Below are positions 8,242 through 17,177 of a stretch of 64,000 nt of DNA, piece after piece. The notes beneath the pieces are model-generated. The model had not been told where the DNA came from. It saw only the letters and a list, made by a program, of their open reading frames with translations, and did no database searches. The translations under genes were made by a program, and so were the position numbers. Source of the DNA: Streptomyces lydicus (lineage in GTDB: Bacteria > Actinomycetota > Actinomycetes > Streptomycetales > Streptomycetaceae); contig NZ_RDTE01000003.1 of the NCBI RefSeq assembly GCF_004125265.1, positions 2,604,001-2,668,000 of the forward strand. Direction: 5' to 3'. The first letter of the stretch is position 1. The number at the start of each line of letters is the position of its first letter.

Positions 8242-10500
8242 CTACACCCCCACCAGCGGTTTCTCCCCGCCCTGCGGCCCGGGGAGCCCCGCCGCCGCGC
8301 CCGGCTCCGGCGGCGGTTCGATGCTGATCCGGGGCAGTCGGCGGTCGAGCCAGGACGGCAGCCACCAGTTGGCGCCGCCCAGCAGGTGCATCAGGGCGGG
8401 CACCAGCAGCGTACGGAGCACAAAGGCGTCCAGGGCGACGGCGCAGGCCAGGCCGATGCCGAACATCGCGATGGTCCGGTCCCCGCTGAGGATGAAGGCC
8501 GCGAACACCGCGATCATGATGACCGCCGCCGAGTTGATCACCTGGCTGGTCTCGGCGAGGCCGACCCGTACCGCCCGGCAGTTGTCCCGGGTCAGCTGCC
8601 ACTCCTCGTACATCCGGGAGACCAGGAACACCTGGTAGTCCATGGACAGGCCGAAGAGCACCGACACCATGATGACCGGCAGGAACGGTTCGATCGGGCC
8701 GGCGCTGCCCAGTCCCAGCAGCTCGCTGCCCCAGCCCCACTGGAAGACCGCGACGACGATCCCGAAGGACGAGGCGACGGCCGCGAGGTTCATCAGCGCC
8801 GCCTTGAGCGGGATGCCGATGCTGCGGAAGGCGAGCAGCAGCAGGAGTGAGCCGAGCGTGATGACCACGCCGATGAAGAGCGGCAGCTTGCCGACGATGA
8901 CGGCGGCGAAGTCGTCGTAGCTCGCGGTGATGCCGCCGACCCGCACCCGCAGCGTGCTCGCGCCCTCGGCCGCGGGCAGCACCTCGCTGCGCAGGTGGGC
9001 CACCAGGTCGGAGGTCTGCCGGGACTGCGGTGAGGTGGTGGGGACGACGGTGATCACGCCGGTGCTGTGGCTGCCGTCGAACTCGGGAGCGCTGACCTGG
9101 GCGATACCCGGCGTGTCCCGCAGCCGCTGCGACAGCTTGTCGAAGGCGACCCGGTCCCCCGCGCCGTCCAGGGTGCCGACGAGCGTCAGCGGCCCGTTGA
9201 ATCCGGGCCCGAAGCCGCTCCCGCGGCCGTCGCCGGACCCGCCGCCCGCCAGCAGGTCGTAGGCCTTGCGGGTGGTCGAGGTGGCCGGGTTGTTGCCCTG
9301 GTCGGAGGTGCCCAGATGCAGTCCGAGGGTCGGCAGGGCGAGGACGGCCATGAGGGCCGCCGCGGCCATCCCCAGCAGCTTGGGGTGCCGCTCGACGACG
9401 CCGGACCAGCGGGCCGCGATACCGGCGGGCCGCTCGGGCGTGGGCCCCTGCTCGGCCAGCCGCCGGCGCTCGCGGCGGCCGAGCGCCCGCATCCCGATCA
9501 GTCCCAGCAGCGCCGGCAGCAGGGTGACGGACGCAGCCACGGTCAGCACAACGGTGAGCGAGGCGGCGAGGGCGACCCCGTTGAGGAAGCTCAGCCGCAG
9601 GATCAGCATGCCCAGCAGCGCGATACAGACGGTGGCCCCGGCGAAGACGACCGCGCGCCCGGACACCGAGACGGCGCGGACGGCGGCCTCGCCGACCGGC
9701 AGGCCCGCGCGCAGGCCCTTGCGGTGCCGGGTGACGATGAACAGCGCGTAGTCGATCCCCACACCGAGGCCGATCAGCATGCCGAGCATCGGGGCGAAGT
9801 CGGCGACGGTCATCGCATGGCTGAGCAGGGTGATGCCGGCCGAGGCGGTGCCGACGGCGGCCAGCGCGGTGACGATGGGCAGGAAGGTCGCGGCGAGCGA
9901 CCCGAAGGCGAGGAAGAGCACCACGGCCGCGGCACCGAGCCCGATGAACTCCGCGAGCTGGGCCCGCGGCGCCTCGGTCAGCGCGATCCCCGCGCCGCCC
10001 AGCTCGACCTGGAGACCGTTGCCGGACGCGGCCTGCGCGGTGTCGACGACCTTACGGACCTGGGCGGGGTCCAGGTCGTCGGTGGCGCGGTCGAAGACCA
10101 CGGAGGCGTAGGCGGTGTGCCCGTCCTTGCTGATCTGCTGCGCGCCCCGGCCACCGGACGGGCCCGCGCCGGTCCCGCCGTAGGGGCCGTGCACCTCGGC
10201 GACGCCGGGCAGCTCGGCGACCTTCTCCAGGGTGTGCGTCATCGTCGTACGGACCGCGGCGGCCCGCACCGTGGTGGAGTCCGTGTGCCAGACGAGGGTG
10301 TCGCTGTCCCCGGACTGCCCCGGGAAGGCCCTCGCCAGCAGGGCCGAGGCCCGCCCGGATTCGGTGCCGGGCACCTCGTAGTTGTTCGAGTAGGCGGACC
10401 CCGTCACTGCCGCGGCGGCCGCGACCCCCGCGAAGGCGGCCAGCCAGAGCACGATCACCACGATGCGGCGCCTGAGACACCACCGAGCCAGAGCGGTCAC
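8242..10500 (-). CDS. MMPL/RND-family membrane transporter
   Basis: About 752 residues, the usual length for actinobacterial MMPL proteins, which export lipids or other hydrophobic compounds using the proton gradient. The start chosen is GTG 10500 (VTALARWCLRRR), with GAGG about 6 bases upstream. The reading frame stays open much further upstream, but that part has no membrane-protein character. Architecture is two repeats: a first helix, an outer domain, a bundle of five to six helices including GLGVGIDYALFIVTRHRKGL, a second outer domain, and a second bundle with VLFGLSMDYQVFLVSRMYEE. The two GxxxDY motifs are the proton-relay signatures of the family. A Pro/Gly-rich tail ends the protein. 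Confidence 0.9.
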   Translation of the reverse strand: MTALARWCLRRRIVVIVLWLAAFAGVAAAAAVTGSAYSNNYEVPGTESGRASALLARAFPGQSGDSDTLVWHTDSTTVRAAAVRTTMTHTLEKVAELPGVAEVHGPYGGTGAGPSGGRGAQQISKDGHTAYASVVFDRATDDLDPAQVRKVVDTAQAASGNGLQVELGGAGIALTEAPRAQLAEFIGLGAAAVVLFLAFGSLAATFLPIVTALAAVGTASAGITLLSHAMTVADFAPMLGMLIGLGVGIDYALFIVTRHRKGLRAGLPVGEAAVRAVSVSGRAVVFAGATVCIALLGMLILRLSFLNGVALAASLTVVLTVAASVTLLPALLGLIGMRALGRRERRRLAEQGPTPERPAGIAARWSGVVERHPKLLGMAAAALMAVLALPTLGLHLGTSDQGNNPATSTTRKAYDLLAGGGSGDGRGSGFGPGFNGPLTLVGTLDGAGDRVAFDKLSQRLRDTPGIAQVSAPEFDGSHSTGVITVVPTTSPQSRQTSDLVAHLRSEVLPAAEGASTLRVRVGGITASYDDFAAVIVGKLPLFIGVVITLGSLLLLLAFRSIGIPLKAALMNLAAVASSFGIVVAVFQWGWGSELLGLGSAGPIEPFLPVIMVSVLFGLSMDYQVFLVSRMYEEWQLTRDNCRAVRVGLAETSQVINSAAVIMIAVFAAFILSGDRTIAMFGIGLACAVALDAFVLRTLLVPALMHLLGGANWWLPSWLDRRLPRISIEPPPEPGAAAGLPGPQGGEKPLVGV

Positions 10501-10804
10501 GGACCTCGTCTGCTTCCCGGGGTAGTGCGTCGATATCTCCCGGGAGCGGGTGGTGCCGAGCGCGGATGTACGGGGGACGGGCGGGCCCGCCGCCGGCCCG
10601 TGAGGGAGCGGCGGCCCCCCTTCTTCCGTGCAGGGTGTCAGCCCGGGGAGATCCTTTGAGGTGTTTGTGGACTTCCCCACAGAGAGCCGGAAATGGGGAA
10701 CTCTCACCGGGAGGGGGACCGGACCCGGCCGCGCGGTCCGGCCCGGGGCCGCGTCACGGCCCGGGCCCGCCCGGTGCCCCGGCGCCGCCTCTGCCCGGCC
10801 CCGG

Positions 10805-10972
10805 CCCCTCTGGCTCATCGATCTGCCGGTCGTCCTGGTAGCCGTCGTCCGGGGTTCCAGCTACCTGGCCGCCAAGGAGCTGGCCACCACAGCCACCGTC
10901 ATCGCGCTGCTCTTGCTGCGGTTCGTGGTGGCCGCGCCGGTGATGGCGGTGGTCTCGTGCCAGACCTCTTGA
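10805..10972 (+). pseudogene. Remnant of an EamA/DMT-family transporter gene (N-terminal piece)
   Basis: In frame from about 10805 the plus strand encodes a stretch typical of the first helix and a half of EamA (drug/metabolite) transporters. LWLIDLPVVLVAVVRGSSYL is followed by AAKELATTATVIALLLLRF and VVAAPVMAVV. It then runs into an unrelated SCQTS tail and a stop at 10972. A complete EamA protein has about ten helices and 300 residues, so about 50 residues remain. Upstream, the same frame continues as low-complexity Arg/Pro/Gly sequence with no good start. The break lies just before the chitinase promoter, suggesting a deletion or rearrangement that brought the chitinase here. Family assignment is by recognition of the motif, not a search. 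Confidence 0.6.
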
Positions 10973-10997
10973 CCGCCCTATTGGTCTGAACCATTCT
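10969..10997 (+). promoter_or_regulatory. Chitinase promoter candidate
   Basis: TTGACC (10969-10974) and CATTCT (10992-10997) are separated by 17 bases. The -10 match is weak. The spacer contains the DasR-like operator, an arrangement known for Streptomyces chitinase promoters. Confidence 0.45.
10980..10995 (+). promoter_or_regulatory. DasR-responsive element (dre) candidate
   Basis: ATTGGTCTGAACCATT matches 12 of 16 positions of the dre consensus, roughly ACTGGTCTAGACCACT, including the TGGTCT and ACCA halves. It lies 73 bases upstream of the chitinase start, within the candidate promoter. DasR is the GntR-family repressor released by glucosamine-6-phosphate, which controls chitin and GlcNAc genes in Streptomyces. 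Confidence 0.75.
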
Positions 10998-11068
10998 GAG
11001 CGCAGGAGCGGTGGCCACCGTCTTGCTGCAGTTCTCCCCGTGTTCCCCCCTCGACACCGGAGACAGCC

Positions 11069-12826
11069 ATGCCTCGTACCGCGCACAGTCGCCACACCCA
11101 TCCCGGCCGCCACACCCACCCTGCCCGGCACAGACGCCTACTCGCCGCCGCATTCACGGCCCTCGCCGCCGCGGCGGCCGCCCTCTCCGGCTCCGCCCCG
11201 GCCGCCTCGGCCGCCTCGGCCGATGTCAACGCCGCCAGGAACGCCGGCTACGAGTCCGGCCTGAGCAACTGGACCTGCTCGGCAGGCAGCGGCAGCACCG
11301 TCGGCTCCCCCGTCCACAGCGGCATCGGCGCCCTCAAGGCGACCCCCACCACCTCCGACAACGCCACCTGCTCCCAGACCGTCGCCGTCAAGCCCGGCTC
11401 GTCCTACCGCCTCAGCGCGTACGTCCAGGGCTCCTACGTCTACCTGGGCGCCTCCGGCACCGGCACCACGGACGTCTCCGCCTGGACCCCGTCCGCCACC
11501 GACTGGCAGCAGCTCAGCACCTCCTTCACCACAGGCCCCACGACGACATCCGTCACCGTCTACACCCACGGCTGGTACGCCCAACCCGCCTACCTCGCCG
11601 ACGACTTCAGCGTCTTCGGACCCGATGGCGGCGGGGGCGGGGGCGGCACCGACCCCGGACCGCAGGCCCCGGCCACCCCCGGCGGGCTCACCGCCGACGC
11701 CGTGACCTCATCGTCCGTAGCCCTGTCCTGGAACCAGGTCTCCGGCGCCACCGGCTACACCGTCTACCGCGACGGCACCAAGTACGGGACGGCGACCGGA
11801 ACTTCGGCGACGGTCACGGGCCTGGCCCCCGCCACCGCCTACCGCTTCCAGGTCACGGCCACCAACGCGGCCGGCGAATCGGCCCGCTCGGCGGAGATCA
11901 CGGCCACCACCGCCCCCTCCGGAAGCGGCGGCACCCCCACGGTCCGCAAGCACGCGGTCACCGGCTACTGGCAGAACTTCAACAACGGCGCCACCGTCCA
12001 GAAGCTCAGCGACGTTCCCGGCCAGTACGACATCATCGCGGTCGCCTTCGCCGACGCCACCACCACGCCCGGCGCCGTCACCTTCACCCTCGACTCGGCC
12101 GGCCTGGGCGGCTACACCGTCGACCAGTTCAAGGCCGACATCAAGGCCAAGCAGGCGGCCGGCACCTCGGTGATCCTCTCGGTCGGCGGCGAGCGGGGCA
12201 CCGTCTCCGTCAATGACGCCGCCTCGGCCGCGAACTTCGCCACCAGCCTCTACGCCCTCATGCAGCAGTACGGCTTCGACGGCGTCGACATCGACCTCGA
12301 AAACGGCCTCAACCCCACCTATATGAGCCAGGCGCTGCGCTCGCTCTCCCAGAAGGCGGGCGGCAGGCTCGTCCTCACCATGGCTCCCCAGACCCTCGAC
12401 ATGCAGTCCACCTCGGGCGGTTACTTCCAGACCGCGCTGAACGTCAAGGACATCCTCACCGTCGTCAACATGCAGTACTACAACAGCGGTTCCATGCTCG
12501 GCTGCGACGGCAAGGTCTACTCCCAGGGCACCGTCGACTTCCTCACCGCCCTGGCCTGCATCCAGCTCGAAGGCGGCCTCGACCCCTCCCAGGTGGGCCT
12601 GGGCCTGCCCGCCTCCACCCGGGGCGCGGGCAGCGGCTATGTCGCCCCGTCCGTCATCAACGCCGCTCTCGACTGCCTCGCCCGGGGCACCAGCTGCGGC
12701 TCCTTCAAACCGGCCAGGACCTACCCCGGCATCCGGGGCGCCATGACCTGGTCGACCAACTGGGACGCGGCGAGCGGCAACGCCTGGTCGAACGCGGTCG
12801 GCCCGCACGTTCACGGCTTGCCGTAG
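11069..12826 (+). CDS. Secreted GH18 chitinase with CBM and FN3 domains
   Basis: A 585-residue extracellular chitinase (EC 3.2.1.14). It has an unusually His/Arg-rich N-region, then a hydrophobic signal ending AAS-AASA near residue 50. A jelly-roll carbohydrate-binding module follows (about 52-188; NAGYESGLSNWTC start, Trp-rich), then a Gly/Pro linker, a fibronectin type III domain (about 203-285) and the GH18 barrel (about 293-585). The catalytic motif DGVDIDLE is residues 404-411, with Glu411 as proton donor, and the substrate-strand motif SVGGE is also present. It hydrolyses beta-1,4-GlcNAc bonds in chitin. DasR/GlcNAc control is expected from the operator upstream. Its last 16 bases overlap the 3' end of the convergent ATP-binding protein gene. 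Confidence 0.93.
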   Translation: MPRTAHSRHTHPGRHTHPARHRRLLAAAFTALAAAAAALSGSAPAASAASADVNAARNAGYESGLSNWTCSAGSGSTVGSPVHSGIGALKATPTTSDNATCSQTVAVKPGSSYRLSAYVQGSYVYLGASGTGTTDVSAWTPSATDWQQLSTSFTTGPTTTSVTVYTHGWYAQPAYLADDFSVFGPDGGGGGGGTDPGPQAPATPGGLTADAVTSSSVALSWNQVSGATGYTVYRDGTKYGTATGTSATVTGLAPATAYRFQVTATNAAGESARSAEITATTAPSGSGGTPTVRKHAVTGYWQNFNNGATVQKLSDVPGQYDIIAVAFADATTTPGAVTFTLDSAGLGGYTVDQFKADIKAKQAAGTSVILSVGGERGTVSVNDAASAANFATSLYALMQQYGFDGVDIDLENGLNPTYMSQALRSLSQKAGGRLVLTMAPQTLDMQSTSGGYFQTALNVKDILTVVNMQYYNSGSMLGCDGKVYSQGTVDFLTALACIQLEGGLDPSQVGLGLPASTRGAGSGYVAPSVINAALDCLARGTSCGSFKPARTYPGIRGAMTWSTNWDAASGNAWSNAVGPHVHGLP

Positions 12827-13302
12827 CCCGCGCCGCAGTCACTGCCGCAGTCACGGCCGCCCTCCTTGCCGTAGCTCTTGCCGTAACAGCGGAACGTGCA
12901 CCACACGATCTTCCCCGGCACGCGCTCGTCGACGCCCCACGCGTCGGCGAGCGCGGACACCAGCAGCAGCCCCCGCCCGGACTCACCCTCGCCCTCGTCG
13001 TCCTCGCACAGCGGCACCGGCAGCGGCGGCTCCCCGGCACCGCTGTCGTGCACCTCGACCCGCAGCAGCCCGCCCTCGTCCAGCGACAGACACAACCGGT
13101 ACCCGCGGCCGGGCGGAACGCCGTGCAGCAGGGCATTGGTCGCCAGTTCGCTCACGCACAACAGGACATCGTCCGCGAGGTGGTCCAGGTCCCAGTCGGC
13201 GAGGGCCGTACGGGCGAACTGCCGTGCCCGCGGCACCGATCGGTGCTCGCGGCGGTAGAACGCGGTGCGGGCGCAGAGTTGTTCCTGCATCTCCTTTTGC
13301 AT
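12811..13302 (-). CDS. ATP-binding anti-sigma-factor-like protein (HATPase_c_2)
   Basis: About 163 residues of the RsbW/SpoIIAB-like histidine-kinase-type ATPase family. The N box reads SELATNALLHG, the G1 box VHDSGAGEP and the G2 box GRGLLLVSALADAWG. The C-terminus is a peculiar Gly/Cys/Tyr/Lys-rich tail (CYGKSYGKEGG, then RDCGSDCGAGYGKP). The start is uncertain: ATG 13302, or ATG 13290, where AAGGAG lies too close. It is divergent from the WhiJ-like regulator 112 bases away. Together with the DUF397 gene it makes the three-part cluster found repeatedly in Streptomyces (AbaA-type ATPase, WhiJ-like regulator, DUF397 protein), linked to developmental and antibiotic control. The 3' end overlaps the chitinase by 16 bases. 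Confidence 0.85.
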   Translation of the reverse strand: MQKEMQEQLCARTAFYRREHRSVPRARQFARTALADWDLDHLADDVLLCVSELATNALLHGVPPGRGYRLCLSLDEGGLLRVEVHDSGAGEPPLPVPLCEDDEGEGESGRGLLLVSALADAWGVDERVPGKIVWCTFRCYGKSYGKEGGRDCGSDCGAGYGKP

Positions 13303-13414
13303 GACGCCACTGTCACACTGCGTGACTATGCTGGACCACAGTGTCAGGTCGTACGGATGCGTTGTACGACCTCTGGCTGTGTCATGCCGTCGCGGGGAGG
13401 GGAAGGCAGAGCGC

Positions 13415-14239
13415 ATGCACCCGGCGAACAAACCGAAGAGAATCACTTCCTGGCATGTGATCGGCGCCCAGCTGAGTCACTTCCGGAAGGCCGCCCGCAT
13501 GACCCAGCCCATGCTGGCCTTGCAGGTGGGAGTGCACGAGGACACCATCGGCTCGATCGAGCAGGGCCGCAGACCACTGAAGCTCGACCTCGCCGAGACG
13601 ATGGACGAAGTCCTGGGCACCAAGGGGGCGTTAGCGGTCGCGGTGGCAAAGGTGCCGGAGCGGGAGAAGCTGCCCGCCTTCGTCCAGGACCTGGTGGAAC
13701 ATGAGGAGGAGGCACTGACGCTGCTGTCGTACCAGAACCAGGTGGTGCCTGGGCTGTTGCAGACCGAGCCGTACGCACGGGCAACATTCGACTCCCTCTA
13801 CCCGCCCCTGGAGCACGACCAGACCGAGGAGTGGGTCTCCGGACGCATCAGCCGACAGAAGCTGCTGGAGCGTGAGAATCCACGCCCCATGCTCAACTTC
13901 ATCCTGGAAGAGGTCGCACTCCACCGGCCGATCGGCGGCCCCAAGATCCTGCGTGCCCAGCTCCGCCATCTCCGGTCATGCGCCGAACTCCCCTTCCTGG
14001 GGCTTCAGATCATGCCGACGGCCCGACGTTCCCATGCTTCCCTGGACGGTCCGCTGGTCCTGTTGGAGACACCGGAACACGAGCATCTCGCCTACATCGA
14101 GGCGCAACGGATCAGTTTCCTGGTCGACGATCCAGATCAGGTCAGCGTGTATCAACAGGTATATGGGATGCTGCGATCGCAGGCCCTCACACCAGAGGAG
14201 ACGAAGAGCCTGCTGGACGACTTGCTAGGAGAGCCATGA
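13415..14239 (+). CDS. WhiJ-like XRE-family regulator with DUF5753
   Basis: A 274-residue DNA-binding protein. The N-terminal helix-turn-helix of the Xre/lambda-repressor type (about residues 12-70; LSHFRKAARMTQPMLALQVG and IGSIEQGRRPL) is followed by a DUF5753 domain (about 85-270; YQNQVVPGLLQTEPYARA, RQKLLERENP, FLGLQIMP). It starts at ATG 13415 with GGGGAAGG about 11 bases upstream. The stop overlaps the DUF397 start (ATGA), so the two are translationally coupled. In S. coelicolor, WhiJ with a DUF397 partner represses aerial growth until released. That this copy acts similarly is an inference from family and gene order. Confidence 0.9.
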   Translation: MHPANKPKRITSWHVIGAQLSHFRKAARMTQPMLALQVGVHEDTIGSIEQGRRPLKLDLAETMDEVLGTKGALAVAVAKVPEREKLPAFVQDLVEHEEEALTLLSYQNQVVPGLLQTEPYARATFDSLYPPLEHDQTEEWVSGRISRQKLLERENPRPMLNFILEEVALHRPIGGPKILRAQLRHLRSCAELPFLGLQIMPTARRSHASLDGPLVLLETPEHEHLAYIEAQRISFLVDDPDQVSVYQQVYGMLRSQALTPEETKSLLDDLLGEP

Positions 14240-14499
14240 CCAGCACAGCAGCCCAGCGCTTCTCTCACGGTCTTAGCTGGTTCAAGTCCAGCTACAGCGG
14301 GAGCGCCGGCGGAAACTGCATCGAAGTCGCCTACGCCTGGCACAAGTCCAGTTACAGCGGCAGCGCGGGCGGCGACTGTGTAGAGGTCGCCACCTGCCCC
14401 CACGCCGTCCATGTCCGCGACTCCAAGGACCCGGACGGTCCTGCGCTCACGCTGAGCGCCCCCGCCTGGACCGCCTTCATCGCCAACGTCTCCATCTGA
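14236..14499 (+). CDS. DUF397 protein with duplicated motif
   Basis: An 87-residue partner of the upstream WhiJ-like regulator, overlapping it by 4 bases. DUF397 proteins normally have one W-x-K-S-S-Y-S-x-x-x-x-x-x-C-V-E-V-A motif near the N-terminus, followed by [13 protein letters not shown] and AWTAFI. Here the motif occurs twice in tandem: [18 protein letters not shown] and [18 protein letters not shown], about 20 residues apart and nearly identical at DNA level. The remainder is normal. An internal duplication of about 60 bases is the simplest explanation. DUF397 proteins may act as antitoxin-like or antagonist partners of the regulator. Confidence 0.9.
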   Translation: MTSTAAQRFSHGLSWFKSSYSGSAGGNCIEVAYAWHKSSYSGSAGGDCVEVATCPHAVHVRDSKDPDGPALTLSAPAWTAFIANVSI

Positions 14500-14516
14500 C
14501 CGGGACGGGCACAGCG

Positions 14517-15521
14517 ATGCAGCGGCGTCAGCTGGGTACGCACGGGCCGGGTGTCTCTGCGCTCGGGCTCGGCTGTATGGGGATGTCGACCGCGTACGGC
14601 GTGCCGGACGACGCGGAGTCCGTGCGGGCCCTCGACCGCGCGGCCGAGCTCGGCGTCACCCTGCTGGACACCGCGGACGCCTACGGGCGGGGTGCCAACG
14701 AGGAGTTCCTTGGCCGCTGGCTGCGCGGGCGTACGGCGACGCAGCGGGACGGGCTGGTCGTCGCGACCAAGTTCGGGCTGCGGCACGATGCCGCCACCGG
14801 GCGGGTGAACGAGGTCGACAGCTCCGCCGCCTGGGTGCGCGAGGCGTGCCACACCTCGCTGCGCCGTCTCGGTACGGACCGCATCGACCTCTACTACCTC
14901 CACCGCCGCGACCCGGCCGTCCCCATCGAGGAGACGGTGGGTGCCCTGGCCGGGCTGGTCGCCGCCGGCGCCGTGCGGTATCTCGGCCTCAGCGAGGTGA
15001 GCCCGCAGACACTGCGCCGGGCGCACGCCGTCCACCCCATCAGCGCCGTACAGCTGGAGTACTCCCTCTTCACCCGCGAGGTCGTGGAGGGCGAGATGCT
15101 GGCGACCTGCCGGGAGCTCGGCATCGGCGTCGTCGCCTACTCACCGCTCGGGCGCGGCATGCTCACGGGGGCGCTGGCGTCCCGCGACGACCTCACCGCC
15201 GAGGATGCCCGGCGCCGCTGGCCGCGGTTCTCCGAGGCGAACATCGACCGCAATCTGCGGCTGGTCCAGGCCGTTCGCACGGCTGCCGGAGCCCTCGGCT
15301 GCACCCCGGCGCAGGCCGTCCTCGCCTGGCTGCTCGCCCAGGGCGAGGACATCGTCCCGATCCCCGGTACCAAGCGCCGGGCATATCTGGAGGAGAACGC
15401 CGCGGCGGCCGGTATCACGCTGACCCCCGGGCAGGCGGCCCGGCTGCGCGCGGCCGTGCCCGACGGCACCGTGGCCGGGGAACGCTACCCGCTCGCCGCC
15501 CTGGAGCGACTGGGCCACTGA
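14517..15521 (+). CDS. Aldo/keto reductase
   Basis: A 334-residue NADPH-dependent reductase, normal length for the family. The tetrad residues are visible: Asp/Tyr in DTADAYGRG, Lys in VATKFGLR and His in YYLHRRDP. The C-terminal cofactor-binding part reads [19 protein letters not shown]. The motif [17 protein letters not shown] at the start is typical of the subgroup often annotated as pyridoxal- or auxin-type reductases; the substrate is not determinable. It starts 17 bases after the DUF397 stop and may be read through from it. It ends just before a bidirectional hairpin. Confidence 0.88.
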   Translation: MQRRQLGTHGPGVSALGLGCMGMSTAYGVPDDAESVRALDRAAELGVTLLDTADAYGRGANEEFLGRWLRGRTATQRDGLVVATKFGLRHDAATGRVNEVDSSAAWVREACHTSLRRLGTDRIDLYYLHRRDPAVPIEETVGALAGLVAAGAVRYLGLSEVSPQTLRRAHAVHPISAVQLEYSLFTREVVEGEMLATCRELGIGVVAYSPLGRGMLTGALASRDDLTAEDARRRWPRFSEANIDRNLRLVQAVRTAAGALGCTPAQAVLAWLLAQGEDIVPIPGTKRRAYLEENAAAAGITLTPGQAARLRAAVPDGTVAGERYPLAALERLGH

Positions 15522-15529
15522 ACCGGGAA

Positions 15530-15551
15530 GCGGCCGGGCGGGCCCGGCCGC
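15530..15551. terminator. Bidirectional terminator hairpin between convergent genes
   Basis: GCGGCCGGG (15530-15538) and CCCGGCCGC (15543-15551) form a perfect 9-bp stem with a 4-base loop. It lies between the aldo/keto reductase stop (15521) and the hydrolase stop on the other strand (15570). Confidence 0.7.
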
Positions 15552-15569
15552 GCCCGTCGGCGGCAACCG

Positions 15570-17177
15570 CTAGCCGGCCCGCTTGACGCAGGTCTGGTCG
15601 TCTTCCGGCAGTTTGCCGGTGGCCAGGTACCGGTTGACCTTGCCGTCCACGCAGGCGTTGCCGTATTCGCCGTAGATCCCGTGCCGGTTGGCGCCCTTGA
15701 GGGTGATCAGCCGGGAGCTCGGCAGCAGACCGTGCAGCGCAAGACCGTTCTTGTACGTGGCGCGCGGGTCGCCGGTGGCGGCCACGATCAGCGCCGGAGC
15801 GTCGTGGCGCACCTGGGTGGGCTTCTCAAGCGGCCGGTCCCAGAAGGCGCACGGTCCGATGTTGTTGGTCAGCGGGCCGAAGAGCGCGTGCTCGGTGCGG
15901 CTACGCTCGATGTCCCGCCAGTAGCGCTCGGGGTCGCGCGGGGCCGGCTTGTCCCCGCAGATGATCGCGGACTGCGCCCCGGCGGATTTCGCGTCCTCGC
16001 CGTTCAGCATGTTCCGCAGAGCTGCGGCGAACCGCGGGGACAGCCGGGTCGGCCGCCCGCTCGCGGCCTTGTGCAGTACGGCCATGTGCTCGCCGAGGGC
16101 GGCCCGCTGCGGGTCGGTGTCGTCGGCGATTTCGGCAGTGATCAGGGACGGCACCTGGGTGTCGTCGAGGTGGAAGACCTCGGGGGCGGTGCCGACCGTC
16201 AGGCCGCGCGCGGACGCCGCGACGACGCCGCGGACCGTGGCGAGCACATCGGCACGGGTGTGGCCGAGGCCGTAGGTGGCATTGCGGCGTGCCGCCCAGG
16301 CGGCCCAGTCGGAGAGCGCCCGTTCGTTCTCGGGCTCGGCTCCCTGAAGCAGCCGGGGGCCGTAGCCGTCCGGGGCGAGCGCCCCGTCCAGCACCGTTCG
16401 GTCGAAGCGGCCGGGGAACAACTGGGTGTACACCGTGCCCAAGTAGGTTCCGTAGGAGTAGCCCAGGTAGGAGATTTTCCGCTCGCCGAGCGCACCGCGG
16501 ATGACGTCCATGTCGCGAGCCGTGTTGCGGGTGCTGATGTGCGGCAGCACCGACGCGTTGGTGGCCCGGCACTTGTCGGCCAGGCCCTTCTGGAAGGTGA
16601 CCTGCCGGTCGAAGCTCGCGCGGCTGAGACCTGCCGAGAGGATGCTGGTGCCGACGGGCCAACCGCAGTCCAGCGGGGTGCTGCGTCCGACGAAGCGCGG
16701 GTCGAAGCCGATGATGTCGTAGCGTGCGCCGACCGTCTTCATCGCCTTGCGGACGTCCGGCGGGGACTGGAGGGCGGGGCCGCCCGGGCCGCCGTTGTTG
16801 AGGAGCAGCGAGCCGATGCGGTGGCGGGTGTCGCTGGCCTTGAGCCGGGATATCGCGACGGTGATCGTGCGGCCCCGGGGGGCGGCGTAATCCAGCGGCA
16901 CGGTCACGTCCGCGCACCGCACACCGGCCTTCTCCAGGCCACGGCCCATCGCGTCGTCGGGGCCCTTGAGGCAGGTGCCCCAGGCGAGGCGCTGCCGGTA
17001 GTAGCGGTCGAGCCCGGCTCCGGCCCCCGTTCTGTGTCCGGCGGTTGCCGCGGCGCGGTCGCGGTCCGCGGCAGGGGGCGCGGTGGCCGCGGACACGGCG
17101 GGGGAAGCGGCGAGGCAGGCAGCGAGGGCGACGCCCGCCGCCGAGACGCGGCGCAAGGCCGGGCTGAGGGTGATCAC
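15570..17177 (-). CDS. Secreted alpha/beta hydrolase, S33 tripeptidyl-aminopeptidase-like
   Basis: About 535 residues, similar in layout to the Streptomyces Tap/SlpD/SlpE family. It has a signal peptide (ALRRVSAAGVALAACLAASPAVSA), an alpha/beta-hydrolase fold and a C-terminal TAP-like domain. The oxyanion region is LLLNNGGPGGPAL, the nucleophile is Ser in GYSYGTYLG, the acid is probably Asp in VAATGDPRATY, and the catalytic His is probably in GANRHGIYG. The family cleaves N-terminal tripeptides or related substrates from secreted proteins. The start GTG 17177 has GAGGAG 6 bases upstream and overlaps the upstream gene's stop (GTGA), so it is translationally coupled to the serine hydrolase. Confidence 0.88.
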   Translation of the reverse strand: MITLSPALRRVSAAGVALAACLAASPAVSAATAPPAADRDRAAATAGHRTGAGAGLDRYYRQRLAWGTCLKGPDDAMGRGLEKAGVRCADVTVPLDYAAPRGRTITVAISRLKASDTRHRIGSLLLNNGGPGGPALQSPPDVRKAMKTVGARYDIIGFDPRFVGRSTPLDCGWPVGTSILSAGLSRASFDRQVTFQKGLADKCRATNASVLPHISTRNTARDMDVIRGALGERKISYLGYSYGTYLGTVYTQLFPGRFDRTVLDGALAPDGYGPRLLQGAEPENERALSDWAAWAARRNATYGLGHTRADVLATVRGVVAASARGLTVGTAPEVFHLDDTQVPSLITAEIADDTDPQRAALGEHMAVLHKAASGRPTRLSPRFAAALRNMLNGEDAKSAGAQSAIICGDKPAPRDPERYWRDIERSRTEHALFGPLTNNIGPCAFWDRPLEKPTQVRHDAPALIVAATGDPRATYKNGLALHGLLPSSRLITLKGANRHGIYGEYGNACVDGKVNRYLATGKLPEDDQTCVKRAG

